A stretch of DNA of 64,000 bases from contig JADNRV010000084.1 in NCBI GenBank assembly GCA_015499995.1, forward strand, positions 62,001-126,000, given 5' to 3'. The stretch's first letter is position 1. Every line of letters begins with the position of its first letter. The DNA is from Flammula alnicola. Its lineage: Eukaryota > Basidiomycota > Agaricomycetes > Agaricales > Strophariaceae. The notes under the pieces were generated by a model. That model saw nothing but the letters and a program-made list of their open reading frames with translations. It searched no databases and was not told the origin of the DNA. Position numbers and translations under genes: made by a program. Positions 36,737 through 47,455 of the stretch are shown in pieces.

Positions 36737-37482
36737 TTAAATGACACGTTCTTGAATCTTCACAAATAGCACACGACGCCAGTACGTATACTTCGGCCTT
36801 GCCAGTTGAGAACAGCTGCACAAGTCAGAGCTTCTTCGGAGCACCCATCCGTGAGGCACATAGGTCCCGAGCGTTCGACTGGAACTCCTTGGAGTCTTTC
36901 CAACAATTGAGAGCGGCGGGCGCGAGGCCACCGCTATACTTGCTGGCGTAGAGCCAGCTGGAGCAGCGGAAAGGAGTACCGAGTTCGGCGATGATGGGGG
37001 GTGGCGATCAGGACGTCGCTGGTTAAGACGCATATCTAGACGATGAATCGATTGTTAGCTTCTTTCAAGCAAGCATTAGACGAAGAAGACACACGAGGAA
37101 GATGCAACGGAAGGTGGTATCATAGGAGGATATCGAGTCCCTCATTACCAGGTCATACTGTTGGCGCAGATGAAGGTAACGAAGACCATTTGGTTAACCG
37201 TCAGATATGGCGAGACCAACTCCGGTGATCGCAAGGCAGGAGTATACCCAAGAACGCCCCGACATCTGACCTGCCAAGTGTTGCTCGTGGTTGAAAATAT
37301 CACTGTCGAGTCCGAGAAGACGACACTAAGCCACAAAATGTGGCGAGTTTAGGTGTGACGGCGGTGACTAGCAACAAATGTGGCGTGGAACGGTCTAGGA
37401 GACATTTCTGAGAGCAAGTATGCATGTCGCCATCTGTGCTCGTGCAGCATGCCAGGAGTTCAGATATATATAATATAAACAA
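36737..37482 (-). pseudogene. Partial copy of block X gene
   Basis: Minus-strand coding-like block homologous to 41534-42528 and 50467-51455. The 5' part including the ATG exon is missing: near 37500 the sequence jumps directly to what in the other copies lies ~600 bp further along (GGCCTCGGGAGAGGAGACAG), so an internal deletion removed the gene start. Confidence 0.5.
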
Positions 37483-37619
37483 GCTATTGATGCCCGATGG
37501 TCGTGGCCTCGGGAGAGGAGACAGGAGCGCTACGATCCTGTAAGACGTACGGCTGAATGGGTAGTCGAAAGAACGCGTAGAGATATATGTGATGGGTGTT
37601 TGAAGATCGGCACAACGTT

Positions 37620-38100
37620 GCTAATGGTTATCCGCATTCCGCAACGCAACGGGAAAGTTGTGCGCTTATGTAATGGCCACAAATCGTGGTATGCGCTTAT
37701 TCCATTCCCTCATCGTCGAGCCTTGTCGTCGAGCTGCCACCGACATCCACAGAGGCTTCTGGCAGAGTACCAGGGTCTAGTCTAAGGACAAATGCCGTCA
37801 TGGTCCAGGATCCGATTGCTCAAGCTTCTTTTTTGGTTTACTTTTATATTTTTTATTTGCTTCAAGCCTTCACCTACATAATATTCAGGTTCGTTGCAGC
37901 ATTAGGTATTAAGAATAAATTGACCTGGTACTATTGCGTTGACCTTGTCTAGAGCACCTTCCTCGAAGTCGTTGCTAGATGGCCGTCAGCCAAATCTCGT
38001 CACGGAGAGGCAGTGACTTGAGTGATCACCATGAGGCAAGTCCGACGTGATTAATGATTGGCCGATGCCATGACTGACATGTGCGCAGTGTGAGCGCTCT
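37620..38100. other. Intergenic between NACHT A repeat block and NACHT B
   Basis: No supported gene; AT-rich around 37830-37920. Confidence 0.4.
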
Positions 38101-38141
38101 TGTTCCCCTCTCCTCATCATGCTCTCAAACTAACGTATTCC

Positions 38142-38174
38142 ATGACCAGAACCAACGTTAGCGATATACGCTGA
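38142..38174 (+). promoter_or_regulatory. Conserved 10-codon upstream ORF before NACHT B
   Basis: ATG to TGA encoding MTRTNVSDIR, ending 31 bases before the NACHT start at 38206. NACHT C and D have the same uORF in the same place reading MTKTNVSDIR; A and E keep the nucleotides but have lost the ATG. Confidence 0.5.
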
Positions 38175-38205
38175 ACTCAAGGGCACCGACTTGGGAGATT
38201 TTAAC

Positions 38206-40847
38206 ATGCAGACCGTCAATCACCAAGGATCAGGCGCCCTGGCCGCTCTCAAAGGTTGGGGCGTCTCAATGATGCACTGTCGCGCAATTGGAATACTGAC
38301 CTCTGGTTCTATATCAGGCATGGATCTTCTCGAGTCCCAGGTAGTCCCAGGCGCATTTCATACCGCTGATGAAAACTACGATGCTCCCAAATGCCATCCG
38401 AATACCCGACTTGCCGTCTTGGACGAAATAATGGACTGGCTCAATGATACCAATGACCCCCACCGTACGATGTGGATGCGCGGTGCTGCTGGAGCTGGCA
38501 AATCAGCAATCGCACGGACAATAGCACAGATGTATGAGGAGCAAGGTCGATTGTCGTCTTCATTCTTCTTTTCGAGGACGGCCGGCGACAAGAGGCGAAG
38601 TGACGAGAAACACCTGGTGGCGACTCTCACATACCAGATGACAAGACATATACCGGAACTTCTGCACCATATCTCCACGACGGTGCTCGACGATGCATTC
38701 GTTTTCGATGTAGCTATAGGGCTGGAAGCACAGATCAACAAACTTATTGTTGCTCCCCTTTCACGACTCTCCGATATCTCTTCCTCGCCAATCCGTCCCA
38801 AGATCATTATCATTGATGGTCTGGATGAATGTCGCAACAAGGGCGCGCAGGGTGTTATTGTGAAGAAATTCGTGGCGGCTGTTGCGCGGATGCAACACCA
38901 CTTCCCGCATAAACTACTTATTGCGAGTCGACCTGAACAGAACATCCTGTCTGCTTTCGATGATCTCATGGTTGCTCCCTTCCTCCGGCATCTATCCTTG
39001 GACAACTATTGGAAGCCAGACGACGATATTCGGACATTTTTCGTCGACAGTTTTGCTGACATTAGGCAGACGCACCTCCTCAAAGAACTCATCCCTCTCA
39101 ATTGGCCAGCTCCCCGTGATATCGAGAAACTCGTCGAGAAATCATCTGGCCAATTTATCTATGCGGCTACAGTTAGCAAATTCATCAAATCGGGTGACAA
39201 TCATCCCGTCGAGTGCTTGAAAATAATCATCAATCTCATCAAGGATGCCGAAATTCGACCATACGCGGAACTTGATGCCCTATACACCTACATTTTCGAA
39301 CAGACCAAGAACCCTGACACTGTTCTCCATATCCTCTGCATTCTCCTTACCATGAACCCCTCCACACTTCCAGATCTCAAGATCCCCTTCATTCAGGACT
39401 TGCTTGGTCTACGCAAGGGCGATGTCAAACTTGCCTTAAGTGGCCTTTGTTCAATAATTGAAATTAAATTATCAAAAATCAACTTCCTTCATGCTTCTCT
39501 CCCGGACTTCCTGATGGATGAAACACGGGCAGGAAGATTTTATGTCAATAGCGACACTATTTGTGTCCATCTTTTCCAGTGTTGCCTCAGGTACATCTCG
39601 GAAAGTACGTGTTGATACCAGATTGACAGCATCATTGACTAATCCCCTCACAGTAGACAAATTTGGCAACGACAACCCCACAGCTATCTTGATATGTTTC
39701 CGGGGTCTTGGACATTTCATGAAGGGTGTTCGAAAGGCTCATTCACAGATTTATGATGCTTTAGCTGTTTTTGATTTAAAAGTCATTTTAAAGGTTGCCG
39801 CTGAGACAGCGGATTTATGGGAAACGAGTTCGCAGAATATGATCCAACACGTAGGAGAGTTTCTCATGTGGATTTTATGGCAGGTATTGACATTGTTTCT
39901 GTTCTACTCGGTCAAACTCTGTCCTCATACAGTTACCTTTCAGCGCAAACAACGACCCTCACTTCGAACACCTGGCATCCCATTGAAAATTATAAGTCAA
40001 CTTGAAGAATGGGTATCGGATCAACTACAAAAGCTTTCGTTATACAGTCCTATTGCCAGGTATGCTCCTAAAAGCACCTTCAATAGGCTGGATTGTCTAA
40101 TCCCTTCCCCGGCTCCATTAACAGTCCTCTCGATAACAAAAACTTTGAAAGGGTCTTCGGCGATCCGGAAATAAATTTCTGTTATTGCTTGGCGTCTCAT
40201 CCTGGGGATATGCGCCCTCATATCGCCTTTCGTGATGCCGAACTATTAGGGGCATTCATAATGGACAGAGATAAGCGATCATATATTGCCCTTTACTGCT
40301 GCCATTATTTCTTTAGCAATCGACCGTAAGTCTGTCCAATTTCTCGGTGACATTTGTGCTCACATCCTAAGGTTATCAGTGAAATAGTTGATTTTCACTC
40401 TGATGCCGAGCAGCGAAGGATGCTTGGCGTCGCGATAAATGTACCTTTCTTCCTTAAGAATGCAGCACCTCGGATCGACGTCTATCTCTCTCTTCACAGA
40501 TTCCTGGCATTCAATTCAACTCAAGAATTCGAGGAAGTCTTGCATAAAGCTTCCATATCCCAACCAATGTTCACCAGCGATGCCGATTCTCTGGTTCATT
40601 ACCTTGAGTTGCGTTTACGGCATGATTTTCTATCTCTCATGTCGCAAAGTCGTAATTTGGCGGTTTCTCTTGCTCAGTATTTGTTAAAGGTAGTAAGACT
40701 ATGGTCAACATTTAATGACACATTCTGACCAGGAATGGCACATAGACACGCGAAGCATTCCCTTTCCTTGGTAAAAAAGACCCATATTCACAAGCCAAGT
40801 TGACTATTGCCAAATGGGTGGTGCGGTGGAAGCAGTCAAGAACGTAG
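38206..40847 (+). CDS. NACHT NTPase (STAND/NLR-like), paralogue B
   Basis: Same architecture as paralogue A. Exon 1 (MQTVNHQGSGALAALK) starts at 38206; a ~80 nt intron ends TATATCAG; the NACHT exon carries GAAGAGKSAIARTIAQMY (Walker A), KIIIIDGLDECRNKGAQ (Walker B), LLIASRPEQNIL and FLHASLPDFLMDETRAGRFY. Short exons with NKFGNDNPTAILICFRGL, RKQRPSLRTPGIPLK, SPLDNKNFERVFGDPEI and EIVDFHSDAEQRRM follow. After YLLK, a GTAGTA...ACATAG intron gives the final exon TREAFPFLGKKDPYSQAKLTIAKWVVRWKQSRT, ending at 40847. The tail therefore stops just before the region that codes for a membrane helix in C and D. The 5' leader includes the uORF. Confidence 0.8.
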
Positions 40848-40869
40848 AACGTGTTAGTGCCGTCATCGA

Positions 40870-41103
40870 TTAGACGACTAGGCGAAGTGCGAAAGAGGGC
40901 CCATCATGTGTAGTATGCGTTGTATTTTCTATACTGTAGATTCGTGAAATATGCACTGGCTTTCTTTGTATACAAGAGCTTAAGATGATCTCTGACATTT
41001 TCTTATCGACCTTGATTAATATCTCGCTCACGTCGCCATCATATCTCTCTTGCAGATGCAGGAGACTGAAAACTCGGTAGATCAGACGGACAGTCGACAA
41101 CAC
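40870..41103 (-). pseudogene. Relic of the convergent membrane-protein gene (by NACHT B)
   Basis: Carries LQERYDGDVSEILIKVDKKMSEIILSS, matching the relics at 36297-36605 and 43500-43724. The 5' part is not recognisable. Confidence 0.4.
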
Positions 41104-41533
41104 AGCACATTTTTATGCACACTGCTACCGCTGTAATATATTAGACGCTCGTAAGCGATTTCCCAAAAGACCGCTAGTGACACAGTTCATCTAGTCAATG
41201 ACATTCGCTAAATCTCTCGACAGATATGACCCTTTTTTCACTGACCACGTATTGGGACCTTTAGTTACATTGAGAAATCCAAGGAATGATACAGCGATTT
41301 TCCATGCTCTCCGTGTGACTCTATCTCTGGCTACACCAATGCGAGTACTATGGTGCGGAGAGGATGAACACATGCGAAAGTATCATGCATTATGAGGGCA
41401 TCCCGAAGTCTATAGCATGATAGAGATAAAAATGGTCAGTTTAGTGACGAATTTGTGCACCATAACAAGGAGTTCAACATACCTGTGGAAACATATATCT
41501 CTACATCAAGGCCCCATTTCGCAGATAGAGGTG

Positions 41534-42528
41534 TTAAATGACGCATTCTTGAATCTCCACAAATAGTACAGGACGCCAGGACGTATACTTCGGCCTTGCT
41601 AGTTGAGAAGAGCGGCACGAGTCAGAGCTTCTGCGGAGCGCCCATCCGCGAGGCACATAGGTCCCGAGCGTTCGAATCGTACTCCTTGGAGTCTTTCCGA
41701 CACTTGAGAGCGGCGAGCGCGAGGCCACCACTGTACTTGTTGGTGTAGGGCTAGCTGGAGCAGCGGAAAGGAGTACCGATTTCGGCGATGATGCATCGAT
41801 GATGGGGGGTGGCGATCAGGACGTCGCTGGTTAAGACGCATATCTAGACGATGAATGGATCGTTAGCTTCTGTCAACTAAGCATTAGACGAGGAAAACGC
41901 ACGAGGAAGATGCAACGGGAGGTGGTGTCATAGGAGGATATCGAGTCTCTCATTGCCAGATCATACTGTTGGCCCAGACGAACGTAACAAAGGTCCAGGA
42001 TGCCATTTCGTTAACCGCCAGACATAGCGAGACCAACTCCGATGATCGCAAGGGGGCGAGCACACCTAAGAAGTCCCTGACATCTGACCTGCTAGGCGCT
42101 GCTCGTGGTTGAAAACCTCGCTGTCGAGTCCGAGAAGACAACACTAAGCCACAAAATGCGGTGGGTTTAGGTGTGACGGCGGCGATGAGCAATAAATGTG
42201 GTATGGAACGGTCTCGCGGAAGTTTCTGAGAGCAAGTAGTTCGGAGACGGCGCGCCTTGCGTCTGTGTGATGAGTAAGGACGTTGTCGTAGGTGATAATG
42301 TTGAGACGGCTTGGTGCTTACGTGTTAATTCTGATTTCGTCAAGGTCGGCATCCGAGCAGTCGTCAGACGCAGGATCATCAAGAGCGTCGAGGTAAAACA
42401 TGAAAGATCGGTTAGTCGAATAGGAACTAGACACTCAAATTAGAATCGAAAAGAAGGGATAGCGAGGATAAACGCACGTTGATGTTACCATCAGACATCC
42501 AAGTATCGACCTGACTTGGTAAATCCAT
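41534..42528 (-). CDS. Block X putative spliced gene, copy after NACHT B
   Basis: ATG at 42528 opens MDLPSQVDTWMSDGNIN followed by a GTGCG donor. Downstream frames conserved with the copy at 50467-51455 include FYLDALDDP...EIRINT, a stretch with HTDARRAVSELLALRNFRE, and a last exon ending LFVEIQECVI at 41534. The exons cannot all be joined with confidence, and the copy may be decayed. No family recognised. It recurs in the same position, convergent with each upstream NACHT gene. Confidence 0.3.
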
Positions 42529-42699
42529 AGCTAAAAGGTCTAGTTGGGATCAAACCAAGATCAGATCACAGAGTGAAGCGAGAAAAGAGAGAAACACGCA
42601 CTACGTCGCGATTGCCGTACGAATCAGGATTTCGTTTAGCGACACAACCGAAAGACCCAACCTCCGAAATTCCCCAATGTCTTGCGATCCGAGATCGGT

Positions 42700-43026
42700 A
42701 TGTTACACCTTCTAGAAGGATGGCCACCTAATCCTCAGGGATCAGCATCGACCCGCTTGACCACCGCTATAGTGGACATCAGTGCTTCAGAGCTTAGGAT
42801 GGACCCAGCACGAAATTTTCATCGGCTATATGTCGCCATCTGTGCTCATGCAGCATGCCAGCAGTTCGGATATATAACCAGGTTATTGATGTTCGATGGC
42901 CGTGGCCTCGAGAGTCTAACTGAGGAGAGGAGACAGCAGCGTTACGATCCTGTAAGACGTACTGAAGGGGTAGGGGGTAGTCAAGAGGTATCGCAAAAAC
43001 GCGTAGGTATATATGTGATGGGTATC
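42700..43026 (+). other. Conserved ORF upstream of block X gene
   Basis: Plus-strand frame with VDISASELRMDPARNFHRLYVAICAHAACQQFGYI, matching the ORF at 51677-51922 with mostly conservative changes. No ATG-initiated gene model or family is evident; part of it (CxxHA...LLMxDGRGL) also survives near 37430-37530. Confidence 0.3.
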
Positions 43027-43154
43027 TGAGGATCGGCACAACGAAGTTGAGGTGGAAGCGGATGCTGAGGGAGATGCGAAGGTCGCGTAGGGAGGAAAGA
43101 TATGATTCTCGATGGTTGTACTCCGAGCATTCAAGTCATCTGGCCACAGACCAC

Positions 43155-43460
43155 ATCATCTTAGAACTCTCACGCGCTCTTCCTTCATGACACTCAAGTC
43201 AAATTGCAAGTCATCGCCCACAATCTCTTCCAATGGCTGGTTTTGTGCCAAAGGAGTGCTGAAACGAAGAACGCCTGGACGTCTTAGCGCTCGAAAATCG
43301 TCATGCTTCTCTTCGTCTCTGGGAGAGCACAGCCGGCAGCCCATACACCTTTATCTTCACTCGAGGAGCACATTTTACCTCGTTTTCCTCCCTCCTCATC
43401 TCACAAGATGATTTTTACAATTCAATTTGGTTTCCTGATATCATATTTGTTCCCAAATAA
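43155..43460 (+). repeat. Partial third copy of the 52-53.5 kb element
   Basis: Matches 51960-52275 (ACTCTCACGCGCTCTTC, CAAGTCAAATTGCAAG, TTTACAATTCAATTTGGTTTCCTGATA) in the same orientation, and the window's first 1.6 kb in inverse. Homology stops near 43460 where the left arm of the C/D palindrome begins. Confidence 0.75.
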
Positions 43461-43499
43461 AATTGTGCTGTGTCATCGACTCTCGGTCTGATCTAACGA

Positions 43500-43724
43500 G
43501 TGGTCAGTGTCCTGCGCCTGCAAGAGAGATACAATGGCGACGTTAGCGAGATATTAATCAAGGTAGATATGAACATGTCGCAAATCATCTTAAGCTCCTG
43601 TATGCAGACAAAGCCAGTGCGAATTTCACGAATCTATAGCAATACAACACATCCTACACGGTGCTGGGCCCTCTTCCGCACCGCACCTAGTCGTCTAAAG
43701 CATGACGGTGCTACCACATTCTAG
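43500..43724 (+). pseudogene. Relic of the convergent membrane-protein gene (by NACHT C)
   Basis: Contains LQERYNGDVSEILIKVDMNMSQIILSS in the plus direction, convergent with NACHT C. Overlaps the last codon of C at 43721. Confidence 0.4.
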
Positions 43725-46479
43725 ACTCTGGGACTTGGGGACTCTACAAAGGATTGCAGGCGTGTGTACAAAACAGCAGCTAAAATGACAATAAACGGGA
43801 TAACAAAAGAAGAGAAACCGAAAAAAAGCTGCCTCCACCGCACCACCCATTTGGCAATAGCCAACTTAGCTCGTGAATATCGGTCTTTTTTACCGAGGAA
43901 AGGGAATGCTTCGCGTGTCTATGTGCCATTTCTGGTCAGAATGTGTCATTAAATACTAGAGTCTTATTACCTTTACCAAGTACTCAGCAAGAGAGAGCGC
44001 CAAATCATGGTTTTCCCGGCTGAAAGATGGAAAACTATGCTGTAAACGCAACTCAAGGTAACAAACCAGAGGATCGCCTTGGCTAGTGAATATTAGTTGG
44101 GATATGGAAGCTTTACGCAAAACTTCCTCGAATTCTTGAGTTGAATTGAACGCCAGGACTTTGTAAAGAGAGAGATAGACGTCGATCCGAGGTGCTGCAT
44201 TCTGAAGGAAGAAAGATACGTGTGTCGCGACGTGCCGCATCCTTCGCTCCTCGGCGTCAGAGTGAAAATCCACCATTTTACTGATAACCTTAGGATGTGA
44301 GCAAGAATGTCAACGAGAAATTGGACAGACTTACAGTCGATCGCTAAAGAAATAATGGCAGTAGTAAAGGGAAATATATAATCGCTTATCTCCGTCCATT
44401 GTGAATGCCCCTAATAGTTCGGCGCGACGAAAGGTGATATAACGATCCTCAGGCTGAAACACCAAGGAATAACAGAAATTTATTTCCGGATCGGCGAAGA
44501 CCATTTCAAAGTTTTTGTTATCGAGAGGACTGTTAATGGGGCCAGGGAAGGAGGGATTAGACAATCCGGCTCACTGAAGGTGCTTTTAGGAGCATACCTG
44601 GCAATGGGACCGTCTAATGGAAGTTTTCGTAGTTGATCCGATACCCATTCTTGAAGTTGACTGATAATTTCCAACGGGGTATGGGGTGTTCGGAATGAGG
44701 ATTTTTTTTGGTGCTGAAAGGTAACTGTATGAGGACAGAGTTTGACCGAGTAGGACAGAAACAACATTAAATACCTGCCATAAAATCCACGTGAGAAACT
44801 CTCCTACGTATTGAATCATACTCTGCGAACTCGTTTCCCATAAATCCGCTGTCTTGGCGGCAAGCTTTAAAGCGAATTTTAAATCAAAGCCAGCTAACGC
44901 GTCAAAAATCTCTGAATGAGCTGTTCGAACACTCTTGGCGAAATGTCCAAGACCCAGGAAACATATCGAGATAGCTTCGATGTCGCCCCTGCCAATTTTG
45001 CCTACCGTGAGGAGATTAGTCAATGTTGCTGTCAATCCGGTCTCAACACGTACTTTGCGAGATGTATCTGAGGCAACAGCGGAAAAGATGGACATAAATC
45101 CTGTCGCTATTGGCGTAAAACCTTCCTGCCCTTGCTTCATCCACCAGGAAATCCGGGAGAGAAGCATGAAGGAAGTTGATTTTTGATGATTTAATTTCCA
45201 TTATTGATGAAAGGCCACTTAAAGTGCGTTCGACATCGCCCTCGCCTAGACCAAGCAAGTCCTGAATGAAGGGGACCGAGGGATCTGGAAGTGTGAAGTG
45301 GTTCATAGTAGGTGATGACATAATAAGAATGCAGAGGATATGGAGAACAGCGTCAAGCTTCTTGATCTGTGAGAAAATATCGATGTATATGGCATCGAGT
45401 TTTGCGTATGGTAGAATTTCGGGATGCTTGACGAGATTGATGATTATTTTCAAACACTGGACGGGATGATCATCTGATTTGATGCATTTGCTAACTGAAG
45501 CCGCGTAGATAAATTGGCCAGACGATTTCTCGACGAGTTTCTCGATATCACGGGGGGCTGGCCAATCGTGAGGGATGGATTCCTTGTGAGGGTGCGTCTG
45601 CCTAATGTCAGTAAAACTGGCGCGCAGGAACGTCCGAATATCGTCGCCGGGCTTCCAACGGTCGTCGTCCAAGGATAGATGCCGGAGGAGGGGATCAACC
45701 TTGAGATCACGGAAAGCGGACAGGATGTTCTGTTCAGGTCGACTCGCAATGAGCAGTTTATGCGGGAAGTTGTGTTGCATCTGGGCAACAGCCGCCACGA
45801 ATGTCTTCACAATAACACCCTGCGCGTCCTTGTTGCGACATTCATCCAGATCATCAATGATAATGACCTTGGGATCGATTGGCGAGGAAGAGATACTGGA
45901 GAGCTCTGAAAGGGGAATGACGATCAATTTGTCGATCTGTCTGCCCAGTGGTGACTGGAAAATGAACCTGTTGTTGTCCATTGCCATCGAAATATAGTGT
46001 CGTGTACCTGGGATATGCTCCATCATCTCGTGTGCGAGAGTCGCCACCAGGTGTGCTAGAGTCGTCACCAGGTCTTTCTCGTCACCTCGCTTCTTGTCGT
46101 CGGGCGTCCTCAAAAAGAGGAATGAAGAAGATAATCGACCTTGATTCTCACACATCTTTGCTATTTCCCGTGCGATTGCTGATTTGCCAGCTCCAGCAGC
46201 ACCGCTAATCCACATCGCACAGTGGGGGTCATTGATATCATTGAGCCAATTCATTATTTCGACCAAGACGGCAAGTCGGGTCTTCTCATGACATTCGGGA
46301 GCATCGTATTTTGCATCAGCGGCATGAAACGTGCCTGAGACCACCTGTGACACGAGAAGATCCATGCCTGGTACAGAACCAGAAGTCAGTGTGCCAATTG
46401 TGCGACAGTACATCATTGAGATGCCCCAACCTTTGAGAGCGATCAGGGCGCCTGATCCTTGGTGATTGGTGGTCTGCAT
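43721..46479 (-). CDS. NACHT NTPase with C-terminal membrane helix, paralogue C
   Basis: ATG 46479 (MQTTNHQGSGALIALK). The intron before GMDLLVSQVVSGTFH is predicted as in the paralogues, but it is also in frame here if retained. Walker A is GAAGAGKSAIAREIAKMC; Walker B is KVIIIDDLDECRNKDAQ; LLIASRPEQNIL follows. A short duplication gives two LVTTLAH/LVATLAH units after the Walker A region. Later exons match the family. After YLVK a small intron (GTAATA...ACATAG) leads to TREAFPFLGKKDRYSRAKLAIAKWVVRWRQ, then a hydrophobic helix (LFFGFSSFVIPFIVILAAVLY) and a short end, stop at 43721. If the intron is not used the protein ends earlier at 43956. The C-terminal helix suggests tail anchoring in a membrane. 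Confidence 0.8.
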
Positions 46480-46510
46480 GTTAAAATCTCCAAAGTCAGT
46501 GCCCTTGAGT

Positions 46511-46541
46511 TCAGCGTATATCGCTAACGTTGGTTTTGGTC
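46511..46541 (-). promoter_or_regulatory. Conserved upstream ORF before NACHT C
   Basis: Encodes MTKTNVSDIR and a TGA stop, about 30 bases before the NACHT C start, as before B and D. Confidence 0.5.
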
Positions 46542-46989
46542 ATGGAATACATTAGTTTGAGAGCATGATGAGGAGAGGGAAACAAGGGCGTCGTGGTCAA
46601 GGGCTTGCTCTCACACTGCACACATGTCAGTGATGGCATTGCCCAATCAATTACATAAGAACCGAGTTGAGGGCGGTTGAACTCAAACGCCCTTGTGTCT
46701 GACGAAAACTTTCGTTCTCGGTTCTCCCTTGGTTCTCCCACCATACTATTGGTATCCGAAAGAGGAAAAAGAAGGAAAAAGCAAGGAAAGAGAGAGAAAA
46801 AGAGAGATTTCACAGAAATGGACAGATTTTTTTTTGCCAATCGATATCCTAGCCTGAATTTTGAAACGACATTTCGGGTTTTGCCGGGCAGGTCCAGCAC
46901 TACAGCAGGGGTACAGTGTCTTGCATATTGGTTTGCACAACGAAATTTCCAGCGCGCTGTTTGATGTGACCACCGTGTCACTTCAAACT

Positions 46990-47055
46990 TTATTTCGGAA
47001 GCGAACAACGGTGTCTCGTGGTTTTGAGGACGGATCTTGGGTGAGGGTTACCGTG
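46990..47055. other. Centre of the C/D palindrome; shared divergent promoter
   Basis: Short non-matching spacer between the two arms. Flanking arms each carry a GCGCGTGGAAATTTTGTTGTG-like string and CAAGGGCGTCGTGG-like leader, so both NACHT genes may be driven from duplicated promoter halves. Confidence 0.5.
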
Positions 47056-47281
47056 AGAAAGTGATGCTGAAGTCACATCAAATCGCGTGGAAATTTTGTT
47101 GTGCAAACCAATATGCAAGACACTGTAAACCTCGTTCTCACCATCGCTCGGCTGGACGCCGGAGCCGGCCGTTCCGGAGGCCCCTTGCTAAGCAATGTCC
47201 AACCGTGATCGGTGACATGACGCCTTGGCCACGACGCCCTTGTTCCCCTCTCCTCATGCTCTCAAACTAATGCGTTCCATG

Positions 47282-47311
47282 ACCAAAACCAACGTTAGTG
47301 ATATACGCTGA
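47282..47311 (+). promoter_or_regulatory. Conserved upstream ORF before NACHT D
   Basis: MTKTNVSDIR followed by TGA; same relative place as in B and C. Confidence 0.5.
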
Positions 47312-47455
47312 CCTCAAGGACACCGACTTTGGAGATTTTAACATACAGACCACCAATCACCAAGGATCAGGCGCCCTGATCGCTCTCAAAGGTTGGGCAT
47401 CTCAACGATGCACTGTCGCGCAATTCAAACGCTGACATCTGCTTCTATACTAGGC

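Larger units (their letters stand above)
43505..46990 (-). repeat. Left arm of a ~3.4 kb head-to-head palindrome (NACHT C)
   Basis: Reverse complement matches 47055-50230 from the shared leader (CTTGCATATTGGTTTGCACAAC near 46920) through the whole NACHT gene to its 3' flank. The spacer between arms is only ~65 bp. The arms have diverged by substitutions and small indels. Confidence 0.85.

Noticed and set aside
38376..39005. 209-codon minus-strand ORF, with similar ones opposite the other NACHT exons
   Set aside because: Mirror frame of the conserved NACHT exon; its apparent conservation follows from the sense-strand protein.
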